The notes below the pieces were generated by a model. It did not search any database, was not told where the DNA came from, and saw only the letters and a list, made by a program, of their open reading frames with translations. Below are positions 24,393 through 34,357 of a stretch of 64,000 nt of DNA, one piece after another. Every line of letters starts with the position of its first letter. The first letter of the stretch is position 1. A program made the translations under genes and the position numbers. Origin of the DNA: Actinomadura graeca (GTDB lineage: Bacteria; Actinomycetota; Actinomycetes; Streptosporangiales; Streptosporangiaceae); NCBI RefSeq assembly GCF_019175365.1, contig NZ_CP059572.1, positions 4,526,001 through 4,590,000 on the forward strand, in the 5' to 3' direction.

Positions 24393-26579
24393 GTGCGGTC
24401 CCGCGAACCCAGAGGGCACTGGGTCCTGCTGCTGCTCGGCGCGTTCGCGCTGGCCGTCCTGTTCCTGCTCGACGGCTTCGCCCGCGGTGCGGTCGGCGAG
24501 GCCCCGCACCGGGAGCCGGTCCGTCCCGCGCCGGCGCCGCCCGAGGTCACCGGCGGCGGGCCGGTGGTCACCCTGGCGGACGGCACGCCGCGCGGCCTGC
24601 GGATGCCGCCCCGGACCATCGCGCTCACCTTCGACGACGGGCCCGACCCCGAGTGGACGCCCCGGCTGCTCGACGTGCTGCGACGGCGTGACGCGCATGC
24701 CACGTTCTTCGCGATCGGCGCCCACATCGCGCAACACCCGGCGCTGACCCGCCGCGTCCTGCGCGAGGGGCACGACATCGGCTCCCACACCTACACGCAC
24801 GTCGACATGGCGGCGGCCCCGGCCTGGCGCGACCGCCTGGAACTCGACCTCACGCAGCGGGCGCTGGCGGGCGCCGCGGGCGTGCACACCCGGCTGATGC
24901 GGATGCCGTACTCGTCCCGTCCCGACGGCCTGACCGAGGCGGAGTGGCGCGCGGCGGAACGCGCGGGCGAGGACGGGTACGTCATCGTCCTCGCCGACCG
25001 CGACACCGAGGACTGGGCCAGGCCGGGCACCGCGGAGATCGTCCGGTCGGCGCTGGCGGCGGGCCGCCGCGGCGAGGGCGCGGTCGTGATGCTGCACGAC
25101 TCGGGCGGCGACCGGACGCAGACCGTCGCGGCGGTCGAGCAGATCATCGACCGGCTCCGGCCGATGGGCTACCGGTTCACGACACTGACGCAGGCGCTGG
25201 GACTGCCCCCGGCGCAGGTCGCGGTGCCGGTGCACGAGCGGGCCGCCGGGTGGGCGCTGGTGACGGCGCAGCGGGCCGCGGCGACGCTGACCGGGACGCT
25301 CGGCGCGCTGTTCGCGCTGGCCGGGATCCTGTGCACGGCGCGGCTCGTGATGCTGCTGATCTTCGCGCACGTCCACATGCGGCGGGCGCGCGGGCACCCC
25401 GGACGGGTCCGCGGGCACCCACGCCGGGCCCGCGGCGCGCCCGTCCTGCCCGGTGTGCCGGGGTACGACGGGCTGCCGCCCGATCCGTTCCCGCCGGTGT
25501 CGGTGATCGTCCCCGCCTACAACGAGGAGGCCGGGATCGCGGCGACGGTCCGGTCGCTGGCCGCCACCGACTACCCGGGGACCGTCGAGGTGATCGTGGT
25601 GGACGACGGCTCGACCGACCGCACGGCCGCGATCGTCGAGGCGCTGCGGCTGCCCGGGGTCCGGCTGATCCGCAAGCCCAACGGCGGCAAGCCGAGCGCG
25701 CTCAACGCGGGTGCCGCGGCGGCCCGCGCGGAGATCCTGGTCCTGGTGGACGGCGACACCGTCTTCCGGCACGACACGATCCGGCATCTCGTCGCGCCGA
25801 TGTCCGACCCGCGGGTCGGCGCGGTCAGCGGCAACGCCAAGGTCGCCAACCGCGGCGGGCTCCTCGGCCGCTGGCAGCACATCGAGTACGTGATCGGCTT
25901 CAACCTCGACCGGCGGATGTTCGACGTCCTGCGGTGCATGCCGACGGTGCCCGGCGCGGTCGGCGCGTTCCGCCGCGCCGCGCTCGCCCGGGTCGGCGGC
26001 GTCCCCGAGGAGACCCTCGCCGAGGACACCGACCTCACCATGGCGATCTGCCGGACCGGCCTCCGCGTCGTCTACGAGGAGAAGGCGCTGGCCTGGACGG
26101 AGGCGCCGTCGTCGCTGCGGCAGCTGTGGCGGCAGCGGTACCGCTGGTGCTACGGCACGATGCAGGCGATGTGGAAGCACCGCAGGGCCGTCGTCGAGCG
26201 CGGCGGGTCGGGCAGGCTCGGGCGCCGGGGCCTGGTCTACCTGACGGTCTTCCACGTGCTGACGCCGCTGCTCGCGCCCGCCATCGACCTGTTCGCCCTG
26301 TACGGCCTGGTGTTCCTCGACCCGGCCGGGCCGCTGCTGATGTGGGCGGCGTTCACCGCCGCCCAGACCGCCGCCGGGGCCTACGCGCTCTGGCTGGACG
26401 GGGAGCCGATCCGTCCCCTGTGGGCGCTGCCGTTCCAGCAGATCGTCTACCGGCAGCTGCTGTACCTGGTCGTCGTCCAGTCGGTGGTCACGGCCGTGCT
26501 CGGGGTCGGGCTGCGCTGGCAGACGATCCGCCGCACGGGGACGTTCGGCGACGTCCCGGACGTGCCCGCGGCCCGGTAG
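24393..26579 (+). CDS. Bifunctional polysaccharide deacetylase / family 2 glycosyltransferase
   Basis: 728 aa membrane fusion. After an N-terminal helix (WVLLLLGAFALAVLFLLDGF) comes a NodB deacetylase domain with TFDDGPD, the metal-binding SHTYTH and a VVMLHDSGGDRT end. A second helix pair leads to a processive GT2 domain: VSVIVPAYNEE, VVDDGSTD, DGDT, EDTDLT and QRYRW (the QxxRW motif), then C-terminal helices. This resembles poly-N-acetylglucosamine synthases, and in particular the streptomycete MatB-type deacetylase-synthase that makes the extracellular mat (recalled similarity). GTG 24393 is taken because it directly precedes the first helix; the frame is open further upstream inside the preceding gene. 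Confidence 0.9.
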   Translation: MRSREPRGHWVLLLLGAFALAVLFLLDGFARGAVGEAPHREPVRPAPAPPEVTGGGPVVTLADGTPRGLRMPPRTIALTFDDGPDPEWTPRLLDVLRRRDAHATFFAIGAHIAQHPALTRRVLREGHDIGSHTYTHVDMAAAPAWRDRLELDLTQRALAGAAGVHTRLMRMPYSSRPDGLTEAEWRAAERAGEDGYVIVLADRDTEDWARPGTAEIVRSALAAGRRGEGAVVMLHDSGGDRTQTVAAVEQIIDRLRPMGYRFTTLTQALGLPPAQVAVPVHERAAGWALVTAQRAAATLTGTLGALFALAGILCTARLVMLLIFAHVHMRRARGHPGRVRGHPRRARGAPVLPGVPGYDGLPPDPFPPVSVIVPAYNEEAGIAATVRSLAATDYPGTVEVIVVDDGSTDRTAAIVEALRLPGVRLIRKPNGGKPSALNAGAAAARAEILVLVDGDTVFRHDTIRHLVAPMSDPRVGAVSGNAKVANRGGLLGRWQHIEYVIGFNLDRRMFDVLRCMPTVPGAVGAFRRAALARVGGVPEETLAEDTDLTMAICRTGLRVVYEEKALAWTEAPSSLRQLWRQRYRWCYGTMQAMWKHRRAVVERGGSGRLGRRGLVYLTVFHVLTPLLAPAIDLFALYGLVFLDPAGPLLMWAAFTAAQTAAGAYALWLDGEPIRPLWALPFQQIVYRQLLYLVVVQSVVTAVLGVGLRWQTIRRTGTFGDVPDVPAAR

Positions 26580-26593
26580 AACACCCGGACGAC

Positions 26594-26611
26594 CCCGGGA
26601 ACAATCCCGGG
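26594..26611 (+). terminator. Weak hairpin after the glycosyltransferase
   Basis: CCCGGGA-ACAA-TCCCGGG, a perfect 7-bp stem 14 bp after the stop codon. No T run follows. Confidence 0.5.
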
Positions 26612-26749
26612 AGGCTCTCGGTTACATATGACAGCCGGTGTGCCTGGTGTCCCCGGGCCTCACCTTTCGCCTTCACGGAATACCGTCCGGCTGGAGCCGT
26701 GTTGTGCCTTTCGCCGAGAGGCGACCCACACACCGGCGTACGACCAGCG

Positions 26750-26777
26750 CCCCGCCGGGTCACGCGACCCGGCGGGG
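26750..26777. terminator. Stable hairpin just upstream of tenA
   Basis: CCCCGCCGGGTC, loop ACGC, and the perfect 12-bp complement, extendable by CCAG/CTGG after a bulge. It lies 33 bp before the tenA start. It may insulate tenA or act as an attenuator. The stretch 26612-26749 has another small stem (TCGCC-GAGA-GGCGA, 26711-26724) but no gene or recognisable TPP element. Confidence 0.5.
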
Positions 26778-26810
26778 TCTGGTCATTCAGGGCGATGGAA
26801 GACTTGCGGC

Positions 26811-27419
26811 ATGAGTCTCGCTTCGCACCTGGAGGATCTCGGCCGCCCGCTCGTGGAGGAGCAGCTCAAGCACCCGACCGTCGCGGGCATCGCGCGCGGG
26901 GACCTCCCCGAAGCGGTGTTCCGGTCCTGGCTGGAGCAGGACTACCTCTTCCTGCACGACTACGTCCGGGTCTTCTCCCGCCTCGCCTGGCAGGCGCCGT
27001 CCGCGCACCTCGGCGACCTCGTGGACCTCGCGTACACGACGTTCCACGACGAACTCGACCTGCACCGTTCGCTCTCCGCCTCGTTCGGCGCCGACCTGGA
27101 CGGCGCGGCGCAGGGCCCCGCCTGCGCCGCTTACACCACGTTCCTGCTGGACAGCGCCGCCACCTACGCCGAGGGGCTCGCCGCGCTCTACCCCTGCATG
27201 TGGGGGTACTCGACGCTCGGCGCCCGTCTCGCCGAGGACCCGCCGTCCGAGCCGCGCTACCGCCGCTGGGTCGACACCTATGCCGATCCCGGATTCGCCG
27301 CGCTGACGGGCCGCTGCGCCCAGATGATCGACGAGTCGGGGGCCGACGCGGGACGCGCCGAACGCCTGTTCCTGGAAGGTATGCGCCACGAGCTCGCCTT
27401 CTGGGACGTGCCGCTCTGA
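26811..27419 (+). CDS. tenA: TenA-family aminopyrimidine aminohydrolase
   Basis: 202 aa all-helical enzyme of thiamin salvage that hydrolyses aminopyrimidine breakdown products to HMP. Typical landmarks: FRSWLEQDYLFLHDYVR near the N-terminus, the catalytic Cys in LYPCMWGYSTLG, and a C-terminal Glu in EGMRHELAFWD. It links to the HMP-type permease under TPP-riboswitch control at 36.3 kb. ATG 26811 is likely leaderless (AAGACT at 26799-26804, 6 nt upstream); a longer frame beginning at 26628 would cross the hairpin region and lacks similarity. Confidence 0.9.
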   Translation: MSLASHLEDLGRPLVEEQLKHPTVAGIARGDLPEAVFRSWLEQDYLFLHDYVRVFSRLAWQAPSAHLGDLVDLAYTTFHDELDLHRSLSASFGADLDGAAQGPACAAYTTFLLDSAATYAEGLAALYPCMWGYSTLGARLAEDPPSEPRYRRWVDTYADPGFAALTGRCAQMIDESGADAGRAERLFLEGMRHELAFWDVPL

Positions 27420-27435
27420 CCCTCGGAACCGCCCG

Positions 27436-27520
27436 CAGGACCGGATGACCGTCAGGACCGGATGACCGTCAGGACCGGATGACCGTCAGGGCCGGGCGGC
27501 CGTCAGGGCCGGGTAGTCGA
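27436..27520. repeat. Tandem 17-bp repeat overlapping a gene end
   Basis: Three identical copies of CAGGACCGGATGACCGT occupy 27436-27486, followed by degenerate copies at 27487-27503 (CAGGGCCGGGCGGCCGT) and 27504-27520. The last copies encode the C-terminal residues and stop of the minus-strand oxidoreductase gene. Confidence 0.9.
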
Positions 27521-28571
27521 CGTACCCCTCGGCCTCCCCGCCGTAGACGAGGTCCGGGATGTACGGCGCCAGCGGCGCGCCGGTGGCGAACCGCGCAGGC
27601 AGGTCGGGGTTGGAGATGAACAGGCGCCCGAATGAGAACACGTCCGCCAGGCCCGCCGCGATGACCTCCTCCCCGGCGCGCTGCGCGGTGGCCTCAGGCC
27701 CGTTGAAGTTGCCGATGAGCGTTCCCGACCAGCGGGGCCGCAGGTCGGCGAGCGCACCGTAGGCACCGCGCTCGATGACGTGCAGGTACGCGAGGCCGAG
27801 CGGGTCGAGCGCGTCGACGAGCGCGCGGTAGGTGCCGCGCGGGTCCCGCTCGGCGATCTCGTTCTCCGGGTTGTCGGGCGAGATCCGCAGTCCGACGCGC
27901 CCGGCGCCGATCGCGGCGACGACGGCGTCCACCACGTCCAGGGTGAAGCGGAGCCGGCCGTCGAGCGAACCACCGAACCGGTCGGTGCGCAGGTTGGTGT
28001 TCTCGGCGAGGAACTGCTGGAAGAGGTAGCCGTTCGCGCCATGGATCTCCACCCCGTCGAACCCGGCGCGGACCGCGTTGCGCGCCGCGGCGGCGAACGC
28101 GGCGACCGTCTCCTCGATCTCGGCGATCGTCATCGCGCGCGGCGTCACGTGATCGAGGTCGCCCTCGTGCGTGAAGATCTGCTCCGACTCGATCCGCACG
28201 GCCGACGGCGCCAGGGGGGTCGCCCCGCCGGGCTGGGCGAGCGGATGCGACATGCGCCCGACGTGCCAGAGCTGGGCGAAGATCGTCCCGCCCACCGCGT
28301 GGACGTCACCGGTGACCTCGCGCCACCCCGCGACCTGCTCGTCGGTGACCAGGCCGGGGATGCCGGGACCGGCCTTGCCGCGGGGGTCCGGCCAGATCCC
28401 CTCGGTGACGATCAGCCCGGCGGCGGCGCGCTGCGCGTAGTAGTGCCTGGTCAGCGGGTGCGGGACGGCGGTGACGTCGTCCGCCCGTCCGCGCGTCATC
28501 GGCGCCATCGCGATCCGGTTGGGCAGGGTGAGGTGCGGTCCCTCGTAGGGGTGGAGGAGGGGGCTGGCCAT
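27486..28571 (-). CDS. Old Yellow Enzyme family alkene reductase
   Basis: 361 aa FMN-dependent ene-reductase of the NemA/XenA type. Visible: N-terminal LPNRIAMAPMTRGRA, AQLWHVGRMSHP, the substrate-binding His/Asn pair in EIHGANGYLFQQF, the FGGSLDGRLRF segment, and the FSFGRLFISNPDL phosphate-binding end. ATG 28571 is preferred because GGAAG lies 9 nt upstream; GTG 28580 and ATG 28577 are too close to it. It is divergent from a MarR regulator with a large palindrome between them, so it is probably induced by electrophiles or oxidants. Confidence 0.93.
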   Translation of the reverse strand: MASPLLHPYEGPHLTLPNRIAMAPMTRGRADDVTAVPHPLTRHYYAQRAAAGLIVTEGIWPDPRGKAGPGIPGLVTDEQVAGWREVTGDVHAVGGTIFAQLWHVGRMSHPLAQPGGATPLAPSAVRIESEQIFTHEGDLDHVTPRAMTIAEIEETVAAFAAAARNAVRAGFDGVEIHGANGYLFQQFLAENTNLRTDRFGGSLDGRLRFTLDVVDAVVAAIGAGRVGLRISPDNPENEIAERDPRGTYRALVDALDPLGLAYLHVIERGAYGALADLRPRWSGTLIGNFNGPEATAQRAGEEVIAAGLADVFSFGRLFISNPDLPARFATGAPLAPYIPDLVYGGEAEGYVDYPALTAARP

Positions 28572-28613
28572 CGTCATCACCTTCCGTGCCGGTGTTCTTA
28601 CCGTACTGGAATT

Positions 28614-28646
28614 TGCATGTACCTACATGTGTTGTATGTACATGCA
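28614..28646. promoter_or_regulatory. Candidate MarR operator between OYE and marR
   Basis: TGCATGTACCTACA, a TGTGT spacer, and TGTATGTACATGCA form a 14-5-14 inverted repeat with a single mismatch, standing out in the GC-rich background. It lies 42 bp upstream of the OYE start and 51 bp upstream of the preferred marR start. Confidence 0.8.
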
Positions 28647-28697
28647 GATATTGGCACCCTGGGTACGATGTGTCAACGGAAAGCCGAGGTGGACGTG

Positions 28698-29144
28698 ATG
28701 AGGGCAGACGGGACCGGGATCGACGCCCGGGTCTGGGACGGCGTGGTGACCCTCCACGGCCGCGTCGAGCACCGGCTGGCGAAGGCCCTGCAACGCGGGC
28801 ACGGCGTCGGGCTCTCGGAGTTCCGGGCGCTGTGCCGGCTCGCGCAGTCCGACGACGGCGAGCTGCGGATGCAGGAGCTCGCCGACCTCATCGGCCTCAA
28901 CCAGAGTTCGGTCAGCCGGCTCGTCGCCCGGCTGGAGGCCGCCGGCCTCACCGGGCGCGCCATGTGCCCGAAGGACCGGCGCGGCGTCTACACCGTCATC
29001 ACCGAGGACGGGCGTGACCTGCAAGAGCAGGCGGCCCCGACCTATCTGGCGACCTTGTCCGAGGCGCTCGACGACGCCGCCGCCGACCCCGGCCTCGGGC
29101 CGTTCGTCGAAGGACTTCGCGGATTGCTCACGCTGAGTCAGTAA
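28698..29144 (+). CDS. MarR-family transcriptional regulator
   Basis: 148 aa winged-helix repressor. The HTH region (MQELADLIGLNQSSVSRLVARL) and the wing (CPKDRRGVYTVITEDG) are clear. ATG 28698 has GAGG 8 nt upstream; an in-frame ATG at 28668 would add ten residues but lacks a ribosome-binding site. Divergent from the Old Yellow Enzyme gene and probably its repressor through the 28614-28646 palindrome. Confidence 0.9.
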   Translation: MRADGTGIDARVWDGVVTLHGRVEHRLAKALQRGHGVGLSEFRALCRLAQSDDGELRMQELADLIGLNQSSVSRLVARLEAAGLTGRAMCPKDRRGVYTVITEDGRDLQEQAAPTYLATLSEALDDAAADPGLGPFVEGLRGLLTLSQ

Positions 29145-29176
29145 CAGCGAGCTCCCGGTGAGATAGATTCGGGCCC

Positions 29177-29461
29177 GTGCGTGCGAGTCGCGTTCACCGC
29201 GTGCCCGCCGGCCGCCGCCTCACGGTGCTGCTCTGGCCGGTCCTGCTCATCGCCATCGCCCTGGTCACGGCGCTGTCCGGATCGGACGAGGCGCGCTGCC
29301 CGGCTGGAGGGGGCGTCCCCGTCCCCGCGCCGCTGTCCATGCTGGCGCACCACGGCGGCGAACCGGTCATGGCGCGCTGCCCCACGTCCCCGCCGGTGCG
29401 GCCGGCCGAGCGGCGGCACGGTGACCTGCGGATCGGCAGGGAGGCGGTGCCGCGTTTCTGA
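29177..29461 (+). CDS. Small membrane-anchored or secreted protein, unknown
   Basis: 94 aa. A basic N-terminus (RASRVHRVPAGRRL) precedes one hydrophobic segment (TVLLWPVLLIAIALVTALSG), then a Cys- and Pro-containing tail with two cysteines. Codon use has normal high G/C at third positions. TAGATT at 29164-29169 is 7 nt before the GTG, fitting a leaderless start and supporting the gene. No family recognised. Confidence 0.6.
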   Translation: MRASRVHRVPAGRRLTVLLWPVLLIAIALVTALSGSDEARCPAGGGVPVPAPLSMLAHHGGEPVMARCPTSPPVRPAERRHGDLRIGREAVPRF

Positions 29462-29492
29462 GGCGTCGGCGCCCGTGTGGCGTTAGGTGGAC

Positions 29493-30269
29493 CTACGACG
29501 GGCCCGCAGTGGTGTCGGCGACGAAGGGCGCGCCGCCGTCCGACTGCATCCGCGTGATCGCCCTGCGCACCGCCGGACCCGCCCAGCCGCCCGCCGTCAC
29601 CGCCGCGACCCGCCGTTCCAGGTCCACGACGTGGGCGAACAGGACGCGGGTCAGGTCGCAGGCGTGCGCGATCTCCAGCAGCGACGCCGTCCGCCGCCCG
29701 GGCACGGTGTTGTCGAAATCCGCGCCCGCGAGGGCCGCGTCGAGCCGCGCGAGGATCTCCCGCCTGGGCACCGGGTTCATCTCGGGATGGCTGCTGGAGC
29801 GCAGCACGCCGAGGATCCGCTGCTCCTCCTCGGCCAGGATGCCCTGCCCGATGAGCGCGTTGCGCAGCCGCAGCCGCAGGGTCGCGCCGCTCAGATCGGC
29901 GACCAGGCGGTGGGCCCGGGCGCCAGGGGCGCGGACGATCCGGGTGAACGCCTCGTCCAGCGCGGGATCGCGCGGCGACGTCACCGGGCCGCCCGGCGAT
30001 CCGGCATCGCCGAACGACACCGATTCCAGCAGCGGGACGGCCGAAGGGGCGTTCGGCGGGAAGGGGACGTGCGGCGGGAGCGGAGCGGGCGGGCCGGCGT
30101 CCGGGACGGCGGGGTGGGCGCGGTCGCCGTCGAGCCGGACGCGGCCGGACACGACCAGTTCGGAGAGGATCGCGCCCGCCAGGGCCAGATCGAGCTTCGC
30201 CGCACCGATGACGGGACGCCCGCCGGCCGGATGGATGGCCAGCAGGAGAAGCTCATCAGCAATCCTCAT
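29493..30269 (-). CDS. GPP34/GOLPH3-like protein
   Basis: 258 aa. The N-terminus RIADELLLLAIHPAGGRPVI and KLDLALAGAILSELVVSGRV match the GPP34 (Vps74/GOLPH3) helical family, common in actinobacteria and thought to bind phosphoinositide-type lipids (family knowledge; bacterial role unknown). An internal variable Pro/Gly loop follows residue 60. ATG 30269 has GAAGGGAG at a 9-nt distance; the GTG at 30290 lies before that site. Confidence 0.88.
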   Translation of the reverse strand: MRIADELLLLAIHPAGGRPVIGAAKLDLALAGAILSELVVSGRVRLDGDRAHPAVPDAGPPAPLPPHVPFPPNAPSAVPLLESVSFGDAGSPGGPVTSPRDPALDEAFTRIVRAPGARAHRLVADLSGATLRLRLRNALIGQGILAEEEQRILGVLRSSSHPEMNPVPRREILARLDAALAGADFDNTVPGRRTASLLEIAHACDLTRVLFAHVVDLERRVAAVTAGGWAGPAVRRAITRMQSDGGAPFVADTTAGPS

Positions 30270-30350
30270 GTGCTCGTGCTCCCTTCGCACTCACCCACTG
30301 TGAGACGGCGCGAATCGATACCAGGTTGCCAGGAACACCCGAAAAACGTT

Positions 30351-30381
30351 AGCGCGCGGCCCCGGGAAAGGGCCGCGCGCT
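30351..30381 (-). terminator. Rho-independent terminator of the copper operon
   Basis: AGCGCGCGGCCC (30351-30362) and GGGCCGCGCGCT (30370-30381) form a perfect 12-bp stem with a 7-nt loop. Reading the minus strand it is followed by AACGTTTTTCGG, a rare T run in this genome. It lies 60 bp after the copA stop. Confidence 0.9.
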
Positions 30382-30441
30382 CGGATCGCGAGGTCAGGGC
30401 ACCGGCGGCGCCCGGCATCCGTCAAGGACCGCAAGGGGTGG

Positions 30442-32790
<2,349 letters not shown>

Positions 32791-32820
32791 CGCTCCTCCT
32801 CTTCCTCGCTCGTACGGGCG

Positions 32821-33816
32821 TCAGTGCGTGTGGTCGTGGCCCTCGCCGGGCCCTCCGGAAGGCTCTCCGGCGGGCGGGGGCGCCTGCGGCACCGATCCGG
32901 CGTGCACGGTGAACTCGGCCGTGCGGACCTTGCCCGCATGCTGGAAGTCGAGGTACAGACGGTAGGCGCCCGCGCTCGGCACCTTGGCGTAGAAGGTGAT
33001 GCCGGGTCCCGCCTTCGTCTTCCCGTCGCCCGGCTCCCCGTCCGGGTGGACGTGGAGGTAGGCCAGGTCGCCGCTGCGGAGCGCGACCAGATGCCCGTAC
33101 GCCTCCAGGTACGGTTGCAGGTCCGTGACGGGCTCACCGTCCTTGCCCACCGAGAGGACGAGCCTGCTGGTCCGGCCGGGTGCGAGGCTCCCGCTCAGGC
33201 GCACCTCGTAGCCGTCCACCCGGGCGACCTGCTCGGGCTCCGGAAGCGGCGTGAACCGGCCGTCGCCCTCGGCGAAGATGTCGGCGCCCAGGGTCAGCTG
33301 CTGCTTCGCCCCCTCGGGCTGGACGTCGGTGAAGAACCGGTAGGTCCCCGCCTTCGGCAGCACCACCTGGACGGCCCAGACCCCGCCGCCGACCTCCGCC
33401 GGGTGCAGGTGCTGGAAGCCCGACAGGTCGCGCCGCGCGATGATCAGGTGCAGCCGCTTGCCGTGCAGGGGCGTGAACCCCGTGACGGGCCTGCCGTCCG
33501 GCCCGTTGACCGTGAACCTGAAGTCGGTCGGCTCGCCCGGCCGGAACGTCGTCCGGCGGGGGACGAGCGTGTAGCCGTCCTGGGAGATCTGGAGGCCGCC
33601 GGGTACCGGGGTACCGGTATCGGCACCGCCGTGCCCGCCGCCGTGCCCGCCCGGTGCGCCGCTCTGCGCGCCGCCCTTCTCACCGCCGTGCCCGCCGTGC
33701 CCTCCGGTGTCCGCCGTGGCGCCCACCGGACCGGCGATCTTGCCGATCCCTGCGGCGCCGCCGAAGACGACGGCCAGGCCCAGGGCGTAGGCGCCCAGCT
33801 TGGTCGCTGTGTTCAT
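32821..33816 (-). CDS. Membrane-anchored extracytoplasmic protein of the copper operon
   Basis: 331 aa. An N-terminal signal anchor (LGAYALGLAVVFGGAAGIG) leads to a His/Gly-rich stretch (TGGHGGHGG, then GGHGGGHGGAD) likely to bind metal, then two beta-rich halves, each with a His-rich strand (DLSGFQHLHPAEVGGG and LAYLHVHPDGEPG). Proteins of this layout accompany copZ/copA in many actinobacteria; a periplasmic copper-buffering role is inferred. The C-terminus ends GHDHTH, another metal-binding tail. Confidence 0.82.
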   Translation of the reverse strand: MNTATKLGAYALGLAVVFGGAAGIGKIAGPVGATADTGGHGGHGGEKGGAQSGAPGGHGGGHGGADTGTPVPGGLQISQDGYTLVPRRTTFRPGEPTDFRFTVNGPDGRPVTGFTPLHGKRLHLIIARRDLSGFQHLHPAEVGGGVWAVQVVLPKAGTYRFFTDVQPEGAKQQLTLGADIFAEGDGRFTPLPEPEQVARVDGYEVRLSGSLAPGRTSRLVLSVGKDGEPVTDLQPYLEAYGHLVALRSGDLAYLHVHPDGEPGDGKTKAGPGITFYAKVPSAGAYRLYLDFQHAGKVRTAEFTVHAGSVPQAPPPAGEPSGGPGEGHDHTH

Positions 33817-33838
33817 CGTCCTGCTCCGTCCCGCGCGC

Positions 33839-34045
33839 TCACTGCCTGAGTTCGTATCCGGCCTCCTCGACGGCGCCCTGGATCAGGACGTCGTCGACGG
33901 GGCCGTCGCTGGTGACGGTCACCGTGCCGGTCTGGAGGTCCACGTCGACGCCGGTGACGCCCGCGACCCGCTCGACCTCCTCGGTGACCGAGCTGACGCA
34001 GTGCCCGCAGGTCATCCCGGTCACGGTGTAGGTGGCGGTGCTCAT
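33839..34045 (-). CDS. copZ: Copper chaperone CopZ
   Basis: 68 aa heavy-metal-associated domain with GMTCGHCVSSV and the ferredoxin-like beta-alpha-beta-beta-alpha-beta pattern ending EEAGYELRQ. It carries Cu(I) to CopA. ATG 34045 has GAGGAGCCGCGAG upstream; an ATG five codons earlier (34060) lies before this site. First gene of the operon. Confidence 0.94.
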   Translation of the reverse strand: MSTATYTVTGMTCGHCVSSVTEEVERVAGVTGVDVDLQTGTVTVTSDGPVDDVLIQGAVEEAGYELRQ

Positions 34046-34070
34046 CTCGCGGCTCCTCATCTCGGTTCAT

Positions 34071-34088
34071 GTACCCCTAGGGGGTATC
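34071..34088. promoter_or_regulatory. CsoR-type operator, proximal
   Basis: GTACCCCTAGGGGGTATC is a near-palindrome of the TACCCC-N-GGGGTA class bound by CsoR copper repressors. It sits 26 bp upstream of copZ. No csoR gene is in the window. Confidence 0.8.
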
Positions 34089-34130
34089 TTGCGGCCCTCA
34101 TGGTGCCATAACCCGGCACTCGGCACAACC

Positions 34131-34149
34131 CGTACCCCCTAGGGGTTAT
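34131..34149. promoter_or_regulatory. CsoR-type operator, distal
   Basis: CGTACCCCCTAGGGGTTAT, a second copy of the same near-palindrome, 60 bp from the first. The pair suggests cooperative or dual control of the copper operon. Confidence 0.75.
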
Positions 34150-34193
34150 TTCGAGATCTGGATCACACCTCCGCGGCGGCCGCGGCCCGGAGG

Positions 34194-34334
34194 TTATCCA
34201 CAGGCACGACGCCCGTCCTCCCCCAGCGCTTTGGGGATATTCGTAGAGGTATCGACCTCGGAAACCGGCCCCTGGCACACGGATCCGGTGTTGTGCACAG
34301 GGTTTTCCACAGGGCTTGCCGACTCTGTGGACGG
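34194..34334. promoter_or_regulatory. Cluster of DnaA-box-like 9-mers upstream of the glycosylase gene
   Basis: TTATCCACA at 34194-34202 is a perfect consensus DnaA box. TTGTGCACA (34291-34299), TTTTCCACA (34303-34311) and, on the other strand, CCGTCCACA (34326-34334) differ from consensus at one or two positions. All lie in 141 bp of non-coding DNA between the copper operator and the gene at 34358. They may titrate DnaA or regulate the gene. Confidence 0.5.
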
Positions 34335-34357
34335 GTTCATCGCGGATACTGGGGAGC

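Noticed and set aside
34194..34334. Possible replication origin based on DnaA-like boxes.
   Set aside because: Only one perfect box, no dnaA, dnaN, rpmH or AT-rich unwinding region, and the actinobacterial origin lies next to dnaA. Kept as a cluster of candidate sites only.
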